Assembly (NCBI GenBank): GCA_019118605.1
Contig: DWYP01000038.1
Coordinates: forward strand, 1-57,162
Length of the DNA: 57,162 nt
Direction of reading: 5' to 3'
Source of the DNA: Candidatus Alistipes faecavium
Lineage (GTDB): Bacteria; Bacteroidota; Bacteroidia; Bacteroidales; Rikenellaceae
Made by a program: the position numbers and the translations under genes. Below the pieces are notes generated by a model, which worked only from the letters and a program-made list of their open reading frames with translations, was not told where the DNA came from and ran no database searches. Positions 32,591 through 41,438 of the stretch are shown piece after piece (position 1 is the first letter of the stretch; every line of letters starts with the position of its first letter).

Positions 32591-35557
32591 ATGAAAATGA
32601 AACAATTTATAAAAAGCATAGTGTGGTTCGCTGCCGGAGTTGTACTGCTGGGCTCCGGATGTACGAAAGACACCACGGAATCGATGGGTTCCGGGACTTT
32701 CCAGATAGCGGACGAATACCTGACCTTCAGTTTCACGCAGGATCAGGAGATCGTGTTCATCCCCGTGCGGTCGAACGTCCCCGTGACGGAGTGGAAACTC
32801 ACCTCGTCGGACGATTCGTGGTGCAAGGTCTCGAAGAGTTACAACAACCAGACGGGTCTGATGCTTGCCGTTCTGGCGAGCGAGGAGCCCGAGATGCGTT
32901 CGGCGACGATCACGGCCTCGGCCGGCGGCCCCGAATACAAGATTACGGTGCAGCAGCTCGGCTACGGGCCGGCGATCCTTGTTTCGAACGTGGGGGTTCC
33001 CGCCGAAGGAGGCTCCGTGAACCTCAAGATCACGTCGAATATCGAATATACGGTGGGGGATCCCCAGCTCGACGCACAGGATGCCGAAGGGTGGATCACC
33101 GCGAAGAGCGACGAGGAGACGACGCGCGCCTTTGCCGACCGGTTCTATTCGTACACCGCGGAGCCGAACATGCTTCCCTACAAGCGTATCGCCACGATTT
33201 CCGTCACTCCGGTCGATCCCCAGTACAAGGAGGTAGCTGCGACGTGTACGCTGACGCAGGAGCCGCAGGCGGTGGAATCTTCGGCCGAAGATCTGGACGA
33301 TGAGGAAGTCCAGGCGCTGTCGGCGACGGCCAACCAGGCCCATGCGGGCAACGGTCCGGAGTTTACCATCGACGGCGACATGTCGACGAACTACCACTCT
33401 CCGTGGCAGCTTCCGTACGATAATCCGACGACGCAGTTCCCCGTGGAGTTGGAATATACGTTCGACGGCACGAAGTCGCTGGATTACATCCGCCTCTATT
33501 CGGGCACGGGTAACGGACGCCCGGGCAAGGTGGTGATCACCTACCTGCAGAAGGGTGCTTCGGACTATACGGCGATCTTCGATGCCTCGACGCCCTACAA
33601 CCTGCAGCAGAAGGGCGGGGAGCAGACGATCACCTTCCCCGAGCGGGCGCAGAATGTGGAGAAGCTGAAATTGAGCTTCCTCGACGGTGCGGGCGACAAC
33701 GGAGCCGGCGGCGGCTTTATCTCCATCAACGAGATCGAGTTCTACCACGTGAAGCGGATAGACCTCAACGAGCCGATCCTGAAGGTCTTCACCGACCTGT
33801 CGTGCATGGAGCTCCGCGAGGGCGTGACGCGTCAGGAGATCACGGCGCTCTACGGTCTGTCTCCCTACCTTGCGCAGGAGGTTGCCGTGCCTCTGATGGA
33901 GGGGTCGTACGATGCCAACGAATACGATTTCCGAGCCCACAGCTACGAGCCGTACAGCAACAACGAGATCAACCTGCAGCTGTTGACCAAGATGTACTCG
34001 CGCATGGACAACCCGACGGGTATCGAGGTGAAGGCGGGCGACAACATTCTGGTGTGCGTCGACAAGGTTCCGGCGGGCCAGAGCCTGAGCCTTGCCGTGT
34101 ACGGCGAGGCGAGCGACGGCTACGGACCCAACTACGGCGGCACGTCGCAAGGCAATGCCTACGATACGGTGGATCAGGAGGTTCAGCTCCTTGCCGGAAT
34201 GAACAGCATCGATATCACGGCGCCGGGCATGTGCTATGTGATGAATACGGCGACGACCCTTTCGAAGGCTTCGGAGCCTGTCAAGGTGCACATTCTGCGC
34301 GGCTGCGGCACGGTTCAGGGCTATTTCGACCTTGCGCGTCACCAGACCGACGAGAAATACCAGGAGCTTCTTGCGAAGTGCACCTACAAGTACTTCGTGG
34401 TCAAGGGCCACAAGATGATCTTCAACTTCCACACCTCACAGCTCCGTTCGGACGCTCCGACGTCGATCGTTTCGGGCATCCAGGCGTGGGACGACATTCT
34501 CACGTGGCAGCAGGAGCTGATGGGTCTCGACGACTGCGAGTACTTCAACAACCACATCATGGCCGTGTCGAGCACGAATCCGAACGCCTATATGGACGCT
34601 TCGAACCGGCGTGTGAACTTCTCGGCCTCGACGGCCCTGTACAAGATCATCACCCTCGAGCAGCTGCTTGCCGTTGAGGACAACTCCTGGGGCCCGGCCC
34701 ACGAGGTGGGACACATCAACCAGGGCGCGATCAACTGGAAGAGCGCGAGTGAATCGTCGAACAACCTCTTCTCGAACTACGTGATCTACAAGATGGGCAA
34801 GTACGGATCTCGTGGCGACAAGCTGAGCGAGCTTGCGCTGAGCTGGGCCGAGAAGGAGACGTGGGCGCTGCTGGGCGATGCCACGCACCAGGGCGAGGAT
34901 ACCGAGCTGCACATGCGCATGAACTGGCAGCTGTGGATCTACTACCACCTGTGCGGTTTCGACACGGAGTTCTGGCCGAAACTCTTCCAGCTGCTGCGCG
35001 ACGATCCTCTGCCGAGCGAGTTTTCGTCGAAGGACGATCCGGGTGCAAGCCAGCTGAAGTTCTACGTGAAGGCGTGCGACGCCGCCAAGCAGGACCTTAC
35101 GGAGTTCTTCGAGACGTGGGGTTTCTTCCGCCCGCTGGACATCTACTACTCGCAGTACGGCGAGGCGCGGTACTACGTCACCGATGCGATGATTGCCGAG
35201 GCGAAGTCCCAGGTTGCCGCGAAGGGCTATCCCAAGGCCGCTCCGATCCAGTACATCGAGGACCGTCAGGTGAAGGACAACGATCTGTACTGCGACATGG
35301 GCTACTACACGATCTTCAAGGACAAGAAGAAGATCACGAAGACTCCGTCGTGCACGGTTTCGGGCCGCACCTATACGGTATCGAACTGTGAGGAGGCCGT
35401 AGCCGTGGAGATCCGCAAGGTTGTCGGCGGCAAGATGGGCGATGTGGTCTACTTCTCGAACCTTTCGAGCTTCACGGTTCCCGACAAGGCGGATCTTAAC
35501 GGCACGAAGCCCTACGCGGTGCAGGCCGACGGGGAGCGTATCCTGATTAACATGTAA
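32591..35557 (+). CDS. M60 (enhancin/mucinase-like) metallopeptidase lipoprotein
   Basis: The 988-aa protein has a lipobox LLGSGC near residue 24. In order it shows two BACON-type domains (about 35-125 and 130-235), an F5/8-type C carbohydrate-binding domain (about 250-385), an M60 peptidase domain (about 400-870) and a C-terminal beta domain. The zinc site is HEVGH at 704-708 (WGPAHEVGHINQG), with the probable third ligand E721 in ESSNN. M60-like enzymes of gut Bacteroides cleave O-glycosylated mucins, and BACON domains often carry glycan or mucin binding. Action on mucin is inferred from the family. Confidence 0.9.
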   Translation: MKMKQFIKSIVWFAAGVVLLGSGCTKDTTESMGSGTFQIADEYLTFSFTQDQEIVFIPVRSNVPVTEWKLTSSDDSWCKVSKSYNNQTGLMLAVLASEEPEMRSATITASAGGPEYKITVQQLGYGPAILVSNVGVPAEGGSVNLKITSNIEYTVGDPQLDAQDAEGWITAKSDEETTRAFADRFYSYTAEPNMLPYKRIATISVTPVDPQYKEVAATCTLTQEPQAVESSAEDLDDEEVQALSATANQAHAGNGPEFTIDGDMSTNYHSPWQLPYDNPTTQFPVELEYTFDGTKSLDYIRLYSGTGNGRPGKVVITYLQKGASDYTAIFDASTPYNLQQKGGEQTITFPERAQNVEKLKLSFLDGAGDNGAGGGFISINEIEFYHVKRIDLNEPILKVFTDLSCMELREGVTRQEITALYGLSPYLAQEVAVPLMEGSYDANEYDFRAHSYEPYSNNEINLQLLTKMYSRMDNPTGIEVKAGDNILVCVDKVPAGQSLSLAVYGEASDGYGPNYGGTSQGNAYDTVDQEVQLLAGMNSIDITAPGMCYVMNTATTLSKASEPVKVHILRGCGTVQGYFDLARHQTDEKYQELLAKCTYKYFVVKGHKMIFNFHTSQLRSDAPTSIVSGIQAWDDILTWQQELMGLDDCEYFNNHIMAVSSTNPNAYMDASNRRVNFSASTALYKIITLEQLLAVEDNSWGPAHEVGHINQGAINWKSASESSNNLFSNYVIYKMGKYGSRGDKLSELALSWAEKETWALLGDATHQGEDTELHMRMNWQLWIYYHLCGFDTEFWPKLFQLLRDDPLPSEFSSKDDPGASQLKFYVKACDAAKQDLTEFFETWGFFRPLDIYYSQYGEARYYVTDAMIAEAKSQVAAKGYPKAAPIQYIEDRQVKDNDLYCDMGYYTIFKDKKKITKTPSCTVSGRTYTVSNCEEAVAVEIRKVVGGKMGDVVYFSNLSSFTVPDKADLNGTKPYAVQADGERILINM

Positions 35558-35586
35558 AAACCATAAACGACAAAATAACCCGTTTC

Positions 35587-36981
35587 ATGAAAAAAACCTT
35601 TTATAGTGCCCTGGTTCTGGCGGCAGCCTTCCTTCTCGGAGGCTGCTGCGGCCAGCCGGCCTCGTACACACTCCGCACGGATGTTCCCGAACGTCCCGCG
35701 GGACAGGAAGACATGGTAGCCTTTGCGGCGCCGAAACTCGATACGGTCCGAGTGGGCTTCATCGGTCTGGGCATGCGCGGCCCGGGGGCCGTGGAGCGTT
35801 TCACTCACATTCCCGGCACGAAGATCGTGGCGTTGTGCGACCTTCGCCCGGAGTGCGTGGCCGGGGCACAGCGGATCCTGGCGAATGCCGGGCTTCCGGC
35901 GGCTGCCGAATACAGCGGTTCGGAGGATGCCTGGAAGGGACTCTGCGAGCGTGACGACATCGACCTGGTATATATCGCCACCGACTGGAAGCACCACGCC
36001 GAGATGGGTATCTACGCGATGGAGCAGGGCAAGCACGCCGCCATCGAGGTGCCCGCGGCGATGACCCTTGAGGAGATCTGGTCGCTGATCAACACCTCGG
36101 AGCGCACGCGCAAGCACTGCATGCAGCTGGAGAACTGCGTGTACGACTTTTTCGAGATGAACACGCTGAACATGGCGCAGCAGGGGCTTTTCGGCGAGGT
36201 GCTGCACACCGAGGGCAGCTACATCCACAACCTGAAGGAGTTTTGGCCCTACTACTGGAACAACTGGCGCCTGGACTACAACCGCGAGCACCGCGGTGAC
36301 GTCTATGCCACGCACGGCATGGGCCCGGCGTGCCAGCTGCTGGACATCCACCGCGGCGACCGCATGACGACGCTCGTGTCGATGGACACGAAGGCCGTGA
36401 ACGGCCCGGCCTACATCGAGCAGACGACGGGCCAGGCCCCCGAGTCGTTCGCCAACGGCGACCATACGATGACGATGATCCGCACGCAGAACGGCAAGAC
36501 GATCCACATCCAGCACGACGTGCTCACTCCGCGCCCCTATTCGCGCATGTACCAGCTCACGGGTACGAAGGGCTTTGCCAACAAGTATCCCGTCGAGGGA
36601 TACGCGCTGGAGCCGGAGCAGGTCTCTTCGGATGAGATGCCCGACCATGAGAACCTCTCGGCGCACGGGTTCCTCTCTGCGGAGCAGCACGCGGCGCTTG
36701 TCGAGAAATACATGCACCCGATCATCCGGGAGGTGGGCGATCTGGCCCGCACGGTGGGCGGCCACGGCGGCATGGACTTCATCATGGACTACCGCCTTGT
36801 CTACTGCCTGCGCAACGGGCTTCCGCTCGACATGGACGTCTACGACCTTGCGGAGTGGTGCTGCCTGGCGCCCCTGTCGGCGCTGTCGATCGAGCACGGC
36901 TCGGCGCCCGTCGAGGTTCCCGACTTCACGCGCGGCGGGTGGAACAAGGTCAAGGGCTTCCGCCACGCCTTTGCGGAGTAG
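35587..36981 (+). CDS. GH109 alpha-N-acetylgalactosaminidase (Gfo/Idh/MocA fold)
   Basis: The 464-aa protein has a lipoprotein-type signal (lipobox LLGGC near residue 19). It matches the secreted GH109 family, which removes alpha-linked GalNAc by an NAD-dependent redox mechanism. Visible features are the nucleotide-binding VGFIGLGMRGPG near 55-66, CDLRPE, IEVPAAMT near 156, THGMGPACQLLDIHRGDRM near 239-257, and the C-terminal GHGGMDFIMDYRL and DMDVYDLAEW blocks typical of GH109. The GalNAc target fits the core residue of mucin O-glycans. It follows the M60 gene by 29 bp and precedes a terminator. Confidence 0.9.
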   Translation: MKKTFYSALVLAAAFLLGGCCGQPASYTLRTDVPERPAGQEDMVAFAAPKLDTVRVGFIGLGMRGPGAVERFTHIPGTKIVALCDLRPECVAGAQRILANAGLPAAAEYSGSEDAWKGLCERDDIDLVYIATDWKHHAEMGIYAMEQGKHAAIEVPAAMTLEEIWSLINTSERTRKHCMQLENCVYDFFEMNTLNMAQQGLFGEVLHTEGSYIHNLKEFWPYYWNNWRLDYNREHRGDVYATHGMGPACQLLDIHRGDRMTTLVSMDTKAVNGPAYIEQTTGQAPESFANGDHTMTMIRTQNGKTIHIQHDVLTPRPYSRMYQLTGTKGFANKYPVEGYALEPEQVSSDEMPDHENLSAHGFLSAEQHAALVEKYMHPIIREVGDLARTVGGHGGMDFIMDYRLVYCLRNGLPLDMDVYDLAEWCCLAPLSALSIEHGSAPVEVPDFTRGGWNKVKGFRHAFAE

Positions 36982-37040
36982 CCCGGACGACGGGGGCGGC
37001 CTGATGATGCCCGGCCCCGAGTTCGCCGATTGTTTTTTAC

Positions 37041-37074
37041 GATTCAGGGCCGTATCGCGGTCCTGAATCTTTTT
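37041..37074 (+). terminator. Terminator of the susC-GH109 operon
   Basis: GATTCAGGGCC (37041-37051) pairs with GGTCCTGAATC (37059-37069), followed by TTTTT. The stem is 11 bp with one G-T pair. Confidence 0.85.
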
Positions 37075-37102
37075 GTAATATGGCCTGTTTTGCGTATATT
37101 TG
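37072..37102 (+). promoter_or_regulatory. Promoter of the sulfatase gene
   Basis: TTTG (37072-37075) and TATATTTG (37095-37102) are separated by 19 nt. The -33 box overlaps the T run of the upstream terminator. The leader is about 95 nt. Confidence 0.65.
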
Positions 37103-37204
37103 TTTTGTGCTGACCGTACGGACGCGGAAGAAGCCGACACGGGCCATCGGACGATGCCGGTGATCCCTTTATTCCGCGTTTCCGTCATAAACCCTTTCAC
37201 CGAT

Positions 37205-38803
37205 ATGCAACGCACCCGACGCATGAATGCCAACCGCCTTTTCCTGATGGGCGGCTGCGTGGCGGCCACCGCCTCGCTGACAGGCTGCGGCCCGCAGTCG
37301 CCGAAGCCCCGTCCGATGAATATCCTCTACATCATGACCGACGACCATACGTCGCAGATGATGAGCTGCTACGACCGGCGCTATGCGTCGACGCCGAACC
37401 TCGACCGCATTGCGGCGGAGGGTGTGCGTTTCACGAACAGCTACGTGGCCAATTCGCTGAGCGGTCCGAGCCGTGCGTGCCTGCTCACGGGCAAACACTC
37501 CCACATGAACGGCTTCTACGACAACACGACGTGCGTGTTCGACAACACGCAGCAGACCTTCCCGAAGCTGCTGCAGGCGGCGGGCTACGAGACGGCGGTC
37601 GTGGGGAAGTGGCATCTGGAGAGCCTTCCGACGGGCTTCGACCACTGGGAGATCGTCCCGGGACAGGGCGACTACTACAACCCGCTTTTCATCACGCAGC
37701 GCGGCGACACGATCTGCAACGAGGGCTACATCACCACGCTGATTACCGACAAGAGCCTGCGCTGGCTCGAGGAGGAGCGTGACCCTTCGAAACCCTTCTG
37801 CCTGCTTGTGCACCACAAGGCGCAGCACCGCAACTGGATGGCCGACACGTGCAACCTTGCGCTCTACGAGGACCGGACGTTCGAACTTCCCGAGACGTTC
37901 TTCGACGATTACGCCGGACGTCCTGCGGCGGCCGCGCAGGAGATGTCGATCGCCTCGGATCACGACATGGATCCGGTCTACGACCTGAAGATGCTGCGCG
38001 AGGGCAAGCCGGGGCGCCTGAAAGGGGCCTATGAAAGCATCCTCGGGCGTTTGAATCCGGCGCAGCGTGCGGCGTGGGATCGCTTCTACGAGCCGCTGAT
38101 CGAGGAGTTCTACCGCACGAACCCGCAGGGGCGGGCGCGTGCCGCGTGGAAATACAACCGCTACATGCGCGACTACCTCAAGACGCTGAAGTCCCTGGAC
38201 GACAACGTCGGGCGGCTGCTGGACTACCTTGAGGAGTCGGGGCTTGCGGAGAACACGCTGGTGGTCTACACCTCCGATCAGGGCTTCTATATGGGCGAGC
38301 ACGGGTGGTTCGACAAACGCTTCATGTACGAGGAGTCGTACCGCACGCCGCTGGTGATGCGCCTGCCGGGCGGAGCGCACGGCGACATCGACGAGATGGT
38401 GCAGAACATCGACTACGCGCCGACGTTCCTCGAACTGGCGGGTGCGGAGATCCCCTCCGATATCCAGGGCGAGTCGCTTATGCCGCTGCTGCGGGGCGAG
38501 AAGCCCGCCGACTGGCGGCGGTCACTCTACTACCACTTCTACGAATACCCGGCCGAACACATGGTCAAACGCCACTACGGGGTGAGCACCGCACGCTGGA
38601 AGCTGATCCACTTCTACAACGACATCGACCACTGGGAGCTCTACGACCTTCAGGAAGACCCGCACGAGCTGCACAACCGTTTCGGGGATCCGGCCTGTGC
38701 CGGGGCGCAGGAGGAGATGCTCGGGGAGTTGGTGCGTCTGCAGCGACAGTACGGCGATACGCTGGCCCTGCGGCGCAACGGCCCCGTAGCCGCCGGACGA
38801 TAA
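37205..38803 (+). CDS. Serine-type sulfatase (family S1)
   Basis: The 532-aa protein has a lipoprotein signal (lipobox SLTGC). The catalytic motif is SGPSR at residues 86-90 within NSLSGPSRACLLTGKHSH, so the formylglycine precursor is a Ser, the type matured by anaerobic radical SAM enzymes; no such gene lies in the window. Other sulfatase features are the metal site MTDDHTS, GKWHLE, and TSDQGFYMGEHGWFDKR. The overall pattern recalls subfamily S1_11 (N-acetylglucosamine-6-sulfatases), but this assignment is from memory and tentative. The start may be 37205 or 37223. It has its own promoter downstream of the GH109 gene. Confidence 0.88.
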   Translation: MQRTRRMNANRLFLMGGCVAATASLTGCGPQSPKPRPMNILYIMTDDHTSQMMSCYDRRYASTPNLDRIAAEGVRFTNSYVANSLSGPSRACLLTGKHSHMNGFYDNTTCVFDNTQQTFPKLLQAAGYETAVVGKWHLESLPTGFDHWEIVPGQGDYYNPLFITQRGDTICNEGYITTLITDKSLRWLEEERDPSKPFCLLVHHKAQHRNWMADTCNLALYEDRTFELPETFFDDYAGRPAAAAQEMSIASDHDMDPVYDLKMLREGKPGRLKGAYESILGRLNPAQRAAWDRFYEPLIEEFYRTNPQGRARAAWKYNRYMRDYLKTLKSLDDNVGRLLDYLEESGLAENTLVVYTSDQGFYMGEHGWFDKRFMYEESYRTPLVMRLPGGAHGDIDEMVQNIDYAPTFLELAGAEIPSDIQGESLMPLLRGEKPADWRRSLYYHFYEYPAEHMVKRHYGVSTARWKLIHFYNDIDHWELYDLQEDPHELHNRFGDPACAGAQEEMLGELVRLQRQYGDTLALRRNGPVAAGR

Positions 38804-38888
38804 CCGGCATGACCTCCGCCTCCTTGCCCCGTCGGGGAAATATGCCGGAGGCAAAGGCGCAAAAGCGCAAAAGGGTGGAGGAAATCCG

Positions 38889-38896
38889 TATCTTTG
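38889..38896 (+). promoter_or_regulatory. -7 element of the outer-membrane barrel gene
   Basis: TATCTTTG followed by C lies 22 bp before the ATG at 38919, so this gene can be expressed separately from the sulfatase. Confidence 0.6.
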
Positions 38897-38918
38897 CTGC
38901 TCGAAAAGCTCCGTTACG

Positions 38919-41345
38919 ATGCCGAAACGCTTCGGAATACTGATGCTGCTGTTGCTGCTTTCGGGCCCGCGTGCCGGGGCGCAGCATCCCGACGACGAAT
39001 ACTATCCCTACGCCGGACGGGAGGAGCCGCGCGCCATGCTGGAGACCGACTCGATGCTCTTCTACCGGGCCGTGCAGTCGGTTCGCGACTTCTACGGCGA
39101 ATGTTCGGACTTCAACCTTCCGCAGGTTCTGATCCTCCGCCGCGGCTTCGGATATGATGCGGAGCGCAGTTGGTGTTCGGGAATCGAGGTTCCGTACCGG
39201 AGCCTTGGGCTTCTGCGGCTGTTGGGCGCCGAGGAGACGTTCCACCCGGGTCTGACGCCCGCCGAGGGCCTCGCAGGCGCTGCGGGCGGCACGCGCGTGG
39301 TGCGCTTCGGCGGGAGCGAACCCCTTCAGCCGTACCAGGTCTCGGCGCGCTTCACCGACCGCAGCTACCGCTTCGGCGCCCGGGTTGCGGCCAGCGGCAC
39401 ATGGGGCCGGGGCTGGCGCTACTCGGCGGGGCTCGATGCCCGCACGGGCCCCGACATGCACGTCGAGGGGCTCTTCACGCATGCCGTGACCCCGGGAGTG
39501 TATGCCGCCAAACGCTTCTCCGGCGGTCTGTGTCTGTCGTTTGCGGCCGTTGTCCCGCTGTCGATCCGCGGCACGCGGCTCTCCTCTTCCGAAGAGGCCT
39601 TCACGCTGACCGGCGACCGGCTCTACAACCCCGCATGGGGATTCCAGGAGGGCAAAGTCCGCAACTCGCGCGTACGTCGCGAGATGCTTCCGCTGACGCT
39701 TCTCGCGTGCGAACTGCCGCTGGGCGCCGCGACCGTGCTGGAGGCGTCCTGCGGCGTGGAGGCCGGGACATCGAAATACAGCATGCTCGACTGGTTCGAC
39801 GCCCGCACGCCGATGCCGGACAACTACCGCTGCCTTCCGAGCTACACCGGCGACCGTGAGACCGAACAGGTATGGCTTTCGCGCGACCCGCACTATACGC
39901 AGATCGACTGGGACGAACTCATCCGCCAGAACCGCATGGCCGGCGGCGAGGCGGTCTACACGCTCTCGGACCGCGTGACGCGCCTCACGCGCACGGACTT
40001 CCGACTGCTGCTCACCACGCGGCCCGATGCACGCCTGACGCTGCGCTGCGGCCTTGCCGTCGGGCGCAGGGCCGAACGCTTCTACAAGCAGATGCGCGAC
40101 CTGCTGGGCGCCGGCTACCTGACCGACATCGACCAGTACCTCATCGACGACGATACCTACGGGAACCTTTTTCAGAACGACCTTCGGCATCCCGACCGGC
40201 GGATCGTCCGCGGCGACCGCTTCGGCTACGACTACCGGCTCACGCACCGCCGTGCGGAGCTGTTGTTCGAGGGATCGTACCGCTCGGATCGCCTGCGCGC
40301 CGACTTTTCGGCCAGTCTGGGCGACGATGCCGTCGTGCGACGCGGTTTCTACGAGAAGGAGCTCTTCCCGGGCGCGCAGTCCTGCGGCCCCTCGCGCACG
40401 CTGCACTTCACGCCGTGGACGCTGAAAGCCACCGTGGGCTGGTCGTTCGCTACGTGGCGCTACATGGAGGCTTCGGTGCTGGCCGCGGCACGCACGCCCG
40501 AGGCCGCGATGCTCTTCTACCAGCCGCTCTACAACAACCGCACGGTGGATAATCCGGTGTGCGAGCGCACCTGGGCCGCAGAGATGACTTACCGCCAGAC
40601 GGGCGAGCGCTTCGAGTGGCAGGCGACGCTCTTCGCCGCGATGACGCTCGACGGCATGGAGACGCGCCGCTACTACGACGACATGTCCGCGGTCTACTGC
40701 GACATGGCCACCACGGGCATCGGACTGCTCCGCGCGGGCGTGGAACTGGGGGCGTCGCTTCGCCTGTCGTACCGCTGGCGGCTGTCGCTGGCCGCTTCGG
40801 CGGGGCGCTACCGCTACATCCGCGACCCGCGGGTCACGGTACTCTCGGATGTCGACAATACGGCTGTCGACACGGGCTCGGTAAGCCACATGGGCGGCTG
40901 TACGATCGGAGGAGCCCCGCAGCTTACGGCTGCGGCCGAGGGATCGTGGTTCGGCCCGAAAGGGTGGGGCGCCGGCGTATCGATGGGATATGCCGGGATC
41001 CGGTACGTCGAACCCATGCCGCTGCGGCGCACCGACCGCATCGCCTCGCAGGCGGGCATCACGCCCGAGGCCTTCGAGGCCTTCACGCACCAGCAGCGGC
41101 TTCCCGATGCCGTGACGCTCGACGCCTCGCTGTTCAAGACCTTCTATTTCGAACGTTCGCGCCTCACGGTGTCGTTGCTTCTCCATAACCTTCTGGGCGA
41201 CAGCGACGTGATATACAACGGCTACGAATCGCTGCGCGTGCGTCGTGTCACGGCGGGCGACGCGACCTTCTATACGCCCCACGCCACACGGTATACCTAC
41301 GCCTGGCCGCGGTCGTTCTATTTGACGGTTTCATACCGATTCTGA
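38919..41345 (+). CDS. Plug-less outer-membrane beta-barrel protein, unknown function
   Basis: The 808-aa protein has a signal peptide (MPKRFGILMLLLLLSGPRAGAQ). The remainder is built of alternating amphipathic strands with repeated aromatic turns and ends in SYRF, a C-terminal Phe typical of outer-membrane barrels. It resembles the barrel of TonB-dependent receptors, but I see neither a carboxypeptidase-like domain, nor a TonB box, nor a plug domain. I do not recognise the family. Coming directly after the sulfatase and the PUL it may act in export, adhesion or uptake, but its own promoter means it may be unrelated. Confidence 0.75.
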   Translation: MPKRFGILMLLLLLSGPRAGAQHPDDEYYPYAGREEPRAMLETDSMLFYRAVQSVRDFYGECSDFNLPQVLILRRGFGYDAERSWCSGIEVPYRSLGLLRLLGAEETFHPGLTPAEGLAGAAGGTRVVRFGGSEPLQPYQVSARFTDRSYRFGARVAASGTWGRGWRYSAGLDARTGPDMHVEGLFTHAVTPGVYAAKRFSGGLCLSFAAVVPLSIRGTRLSSSEEAFTLTGDRLYNPAWGFQEGKVRNSRVRREMLPLTLLACELPLGAATVLEASCGVEAGTSKYSMLDWFDARTPMPDNYRCLPSYTGDRETEQVWLSRDPHYTQIDWDELIRQNRMAGGEAVYTLSDRVTRLTRTDFRLLLTTRPDARLTLRCGLAVGRRAERFYKQMRDLLGAGYLTDIDQYLIDDDTYGNLFQNDLRHPDRRIVRGDRFGYDYRLTHRRAELLFEGSYRSDRLRADFSASLGDDAVVRRGFYEKELFPGAQSCGPSRTLHFTPWTLKATVGWSFATWRYMEASVLAAARTPEAAMLFYQPLYNNRTVDNPVCERTWAAEMTYRQTGERFEWQATLFAAMTLDGMETRRYYDDMSAVYCDMATTGIGLLRAGVELGASLRLSYRWRLSLAASAGRYRYIRDPRVTVLSDVDNTAVDTGSVSHMGGCTIGGAPQLTAAAEGSWFGPKGWGAGVSMGYAGIRYVEPMPLRRTDRIASQAGITPEAFEAFTHQQRLPDAVTLDASLFKTFYFERSRLTVSLLLHNLLGDSDVIYNGYESLRVRRVTAGDATFYTPHATRYTYAWPRSFYLTVSYRF

Positions 41346-41372
41346 TCCGGGAGATAAAAATCCGTCAGTATT

Positions 41373-41404
41373 TTTGGGTTTTTGGTGATAATTTCGTATT
41401 TTGA
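41373..41404 (+). promoter_or_regulatory. Candidate promoter of alanine dehydrogenase
   Basis: TTTG (41373-41376) and TATTTTGA (41397-41404, one base off consensus) are 20 nt apart, 34 bp before the ATG. Confidence 0.45.
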
Positions 41405-41438
41405 AGGGCGAAACGAACCCATTAAAACTTCAGGAAAG

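Noticed and set aside
38565..41282. Long minus-strand open frame opposite the barrel protein
   Set aside because: Composition is typical of an antisense shadow; the plus-strand product has a signal peptide and an outer-membrane C terminus.
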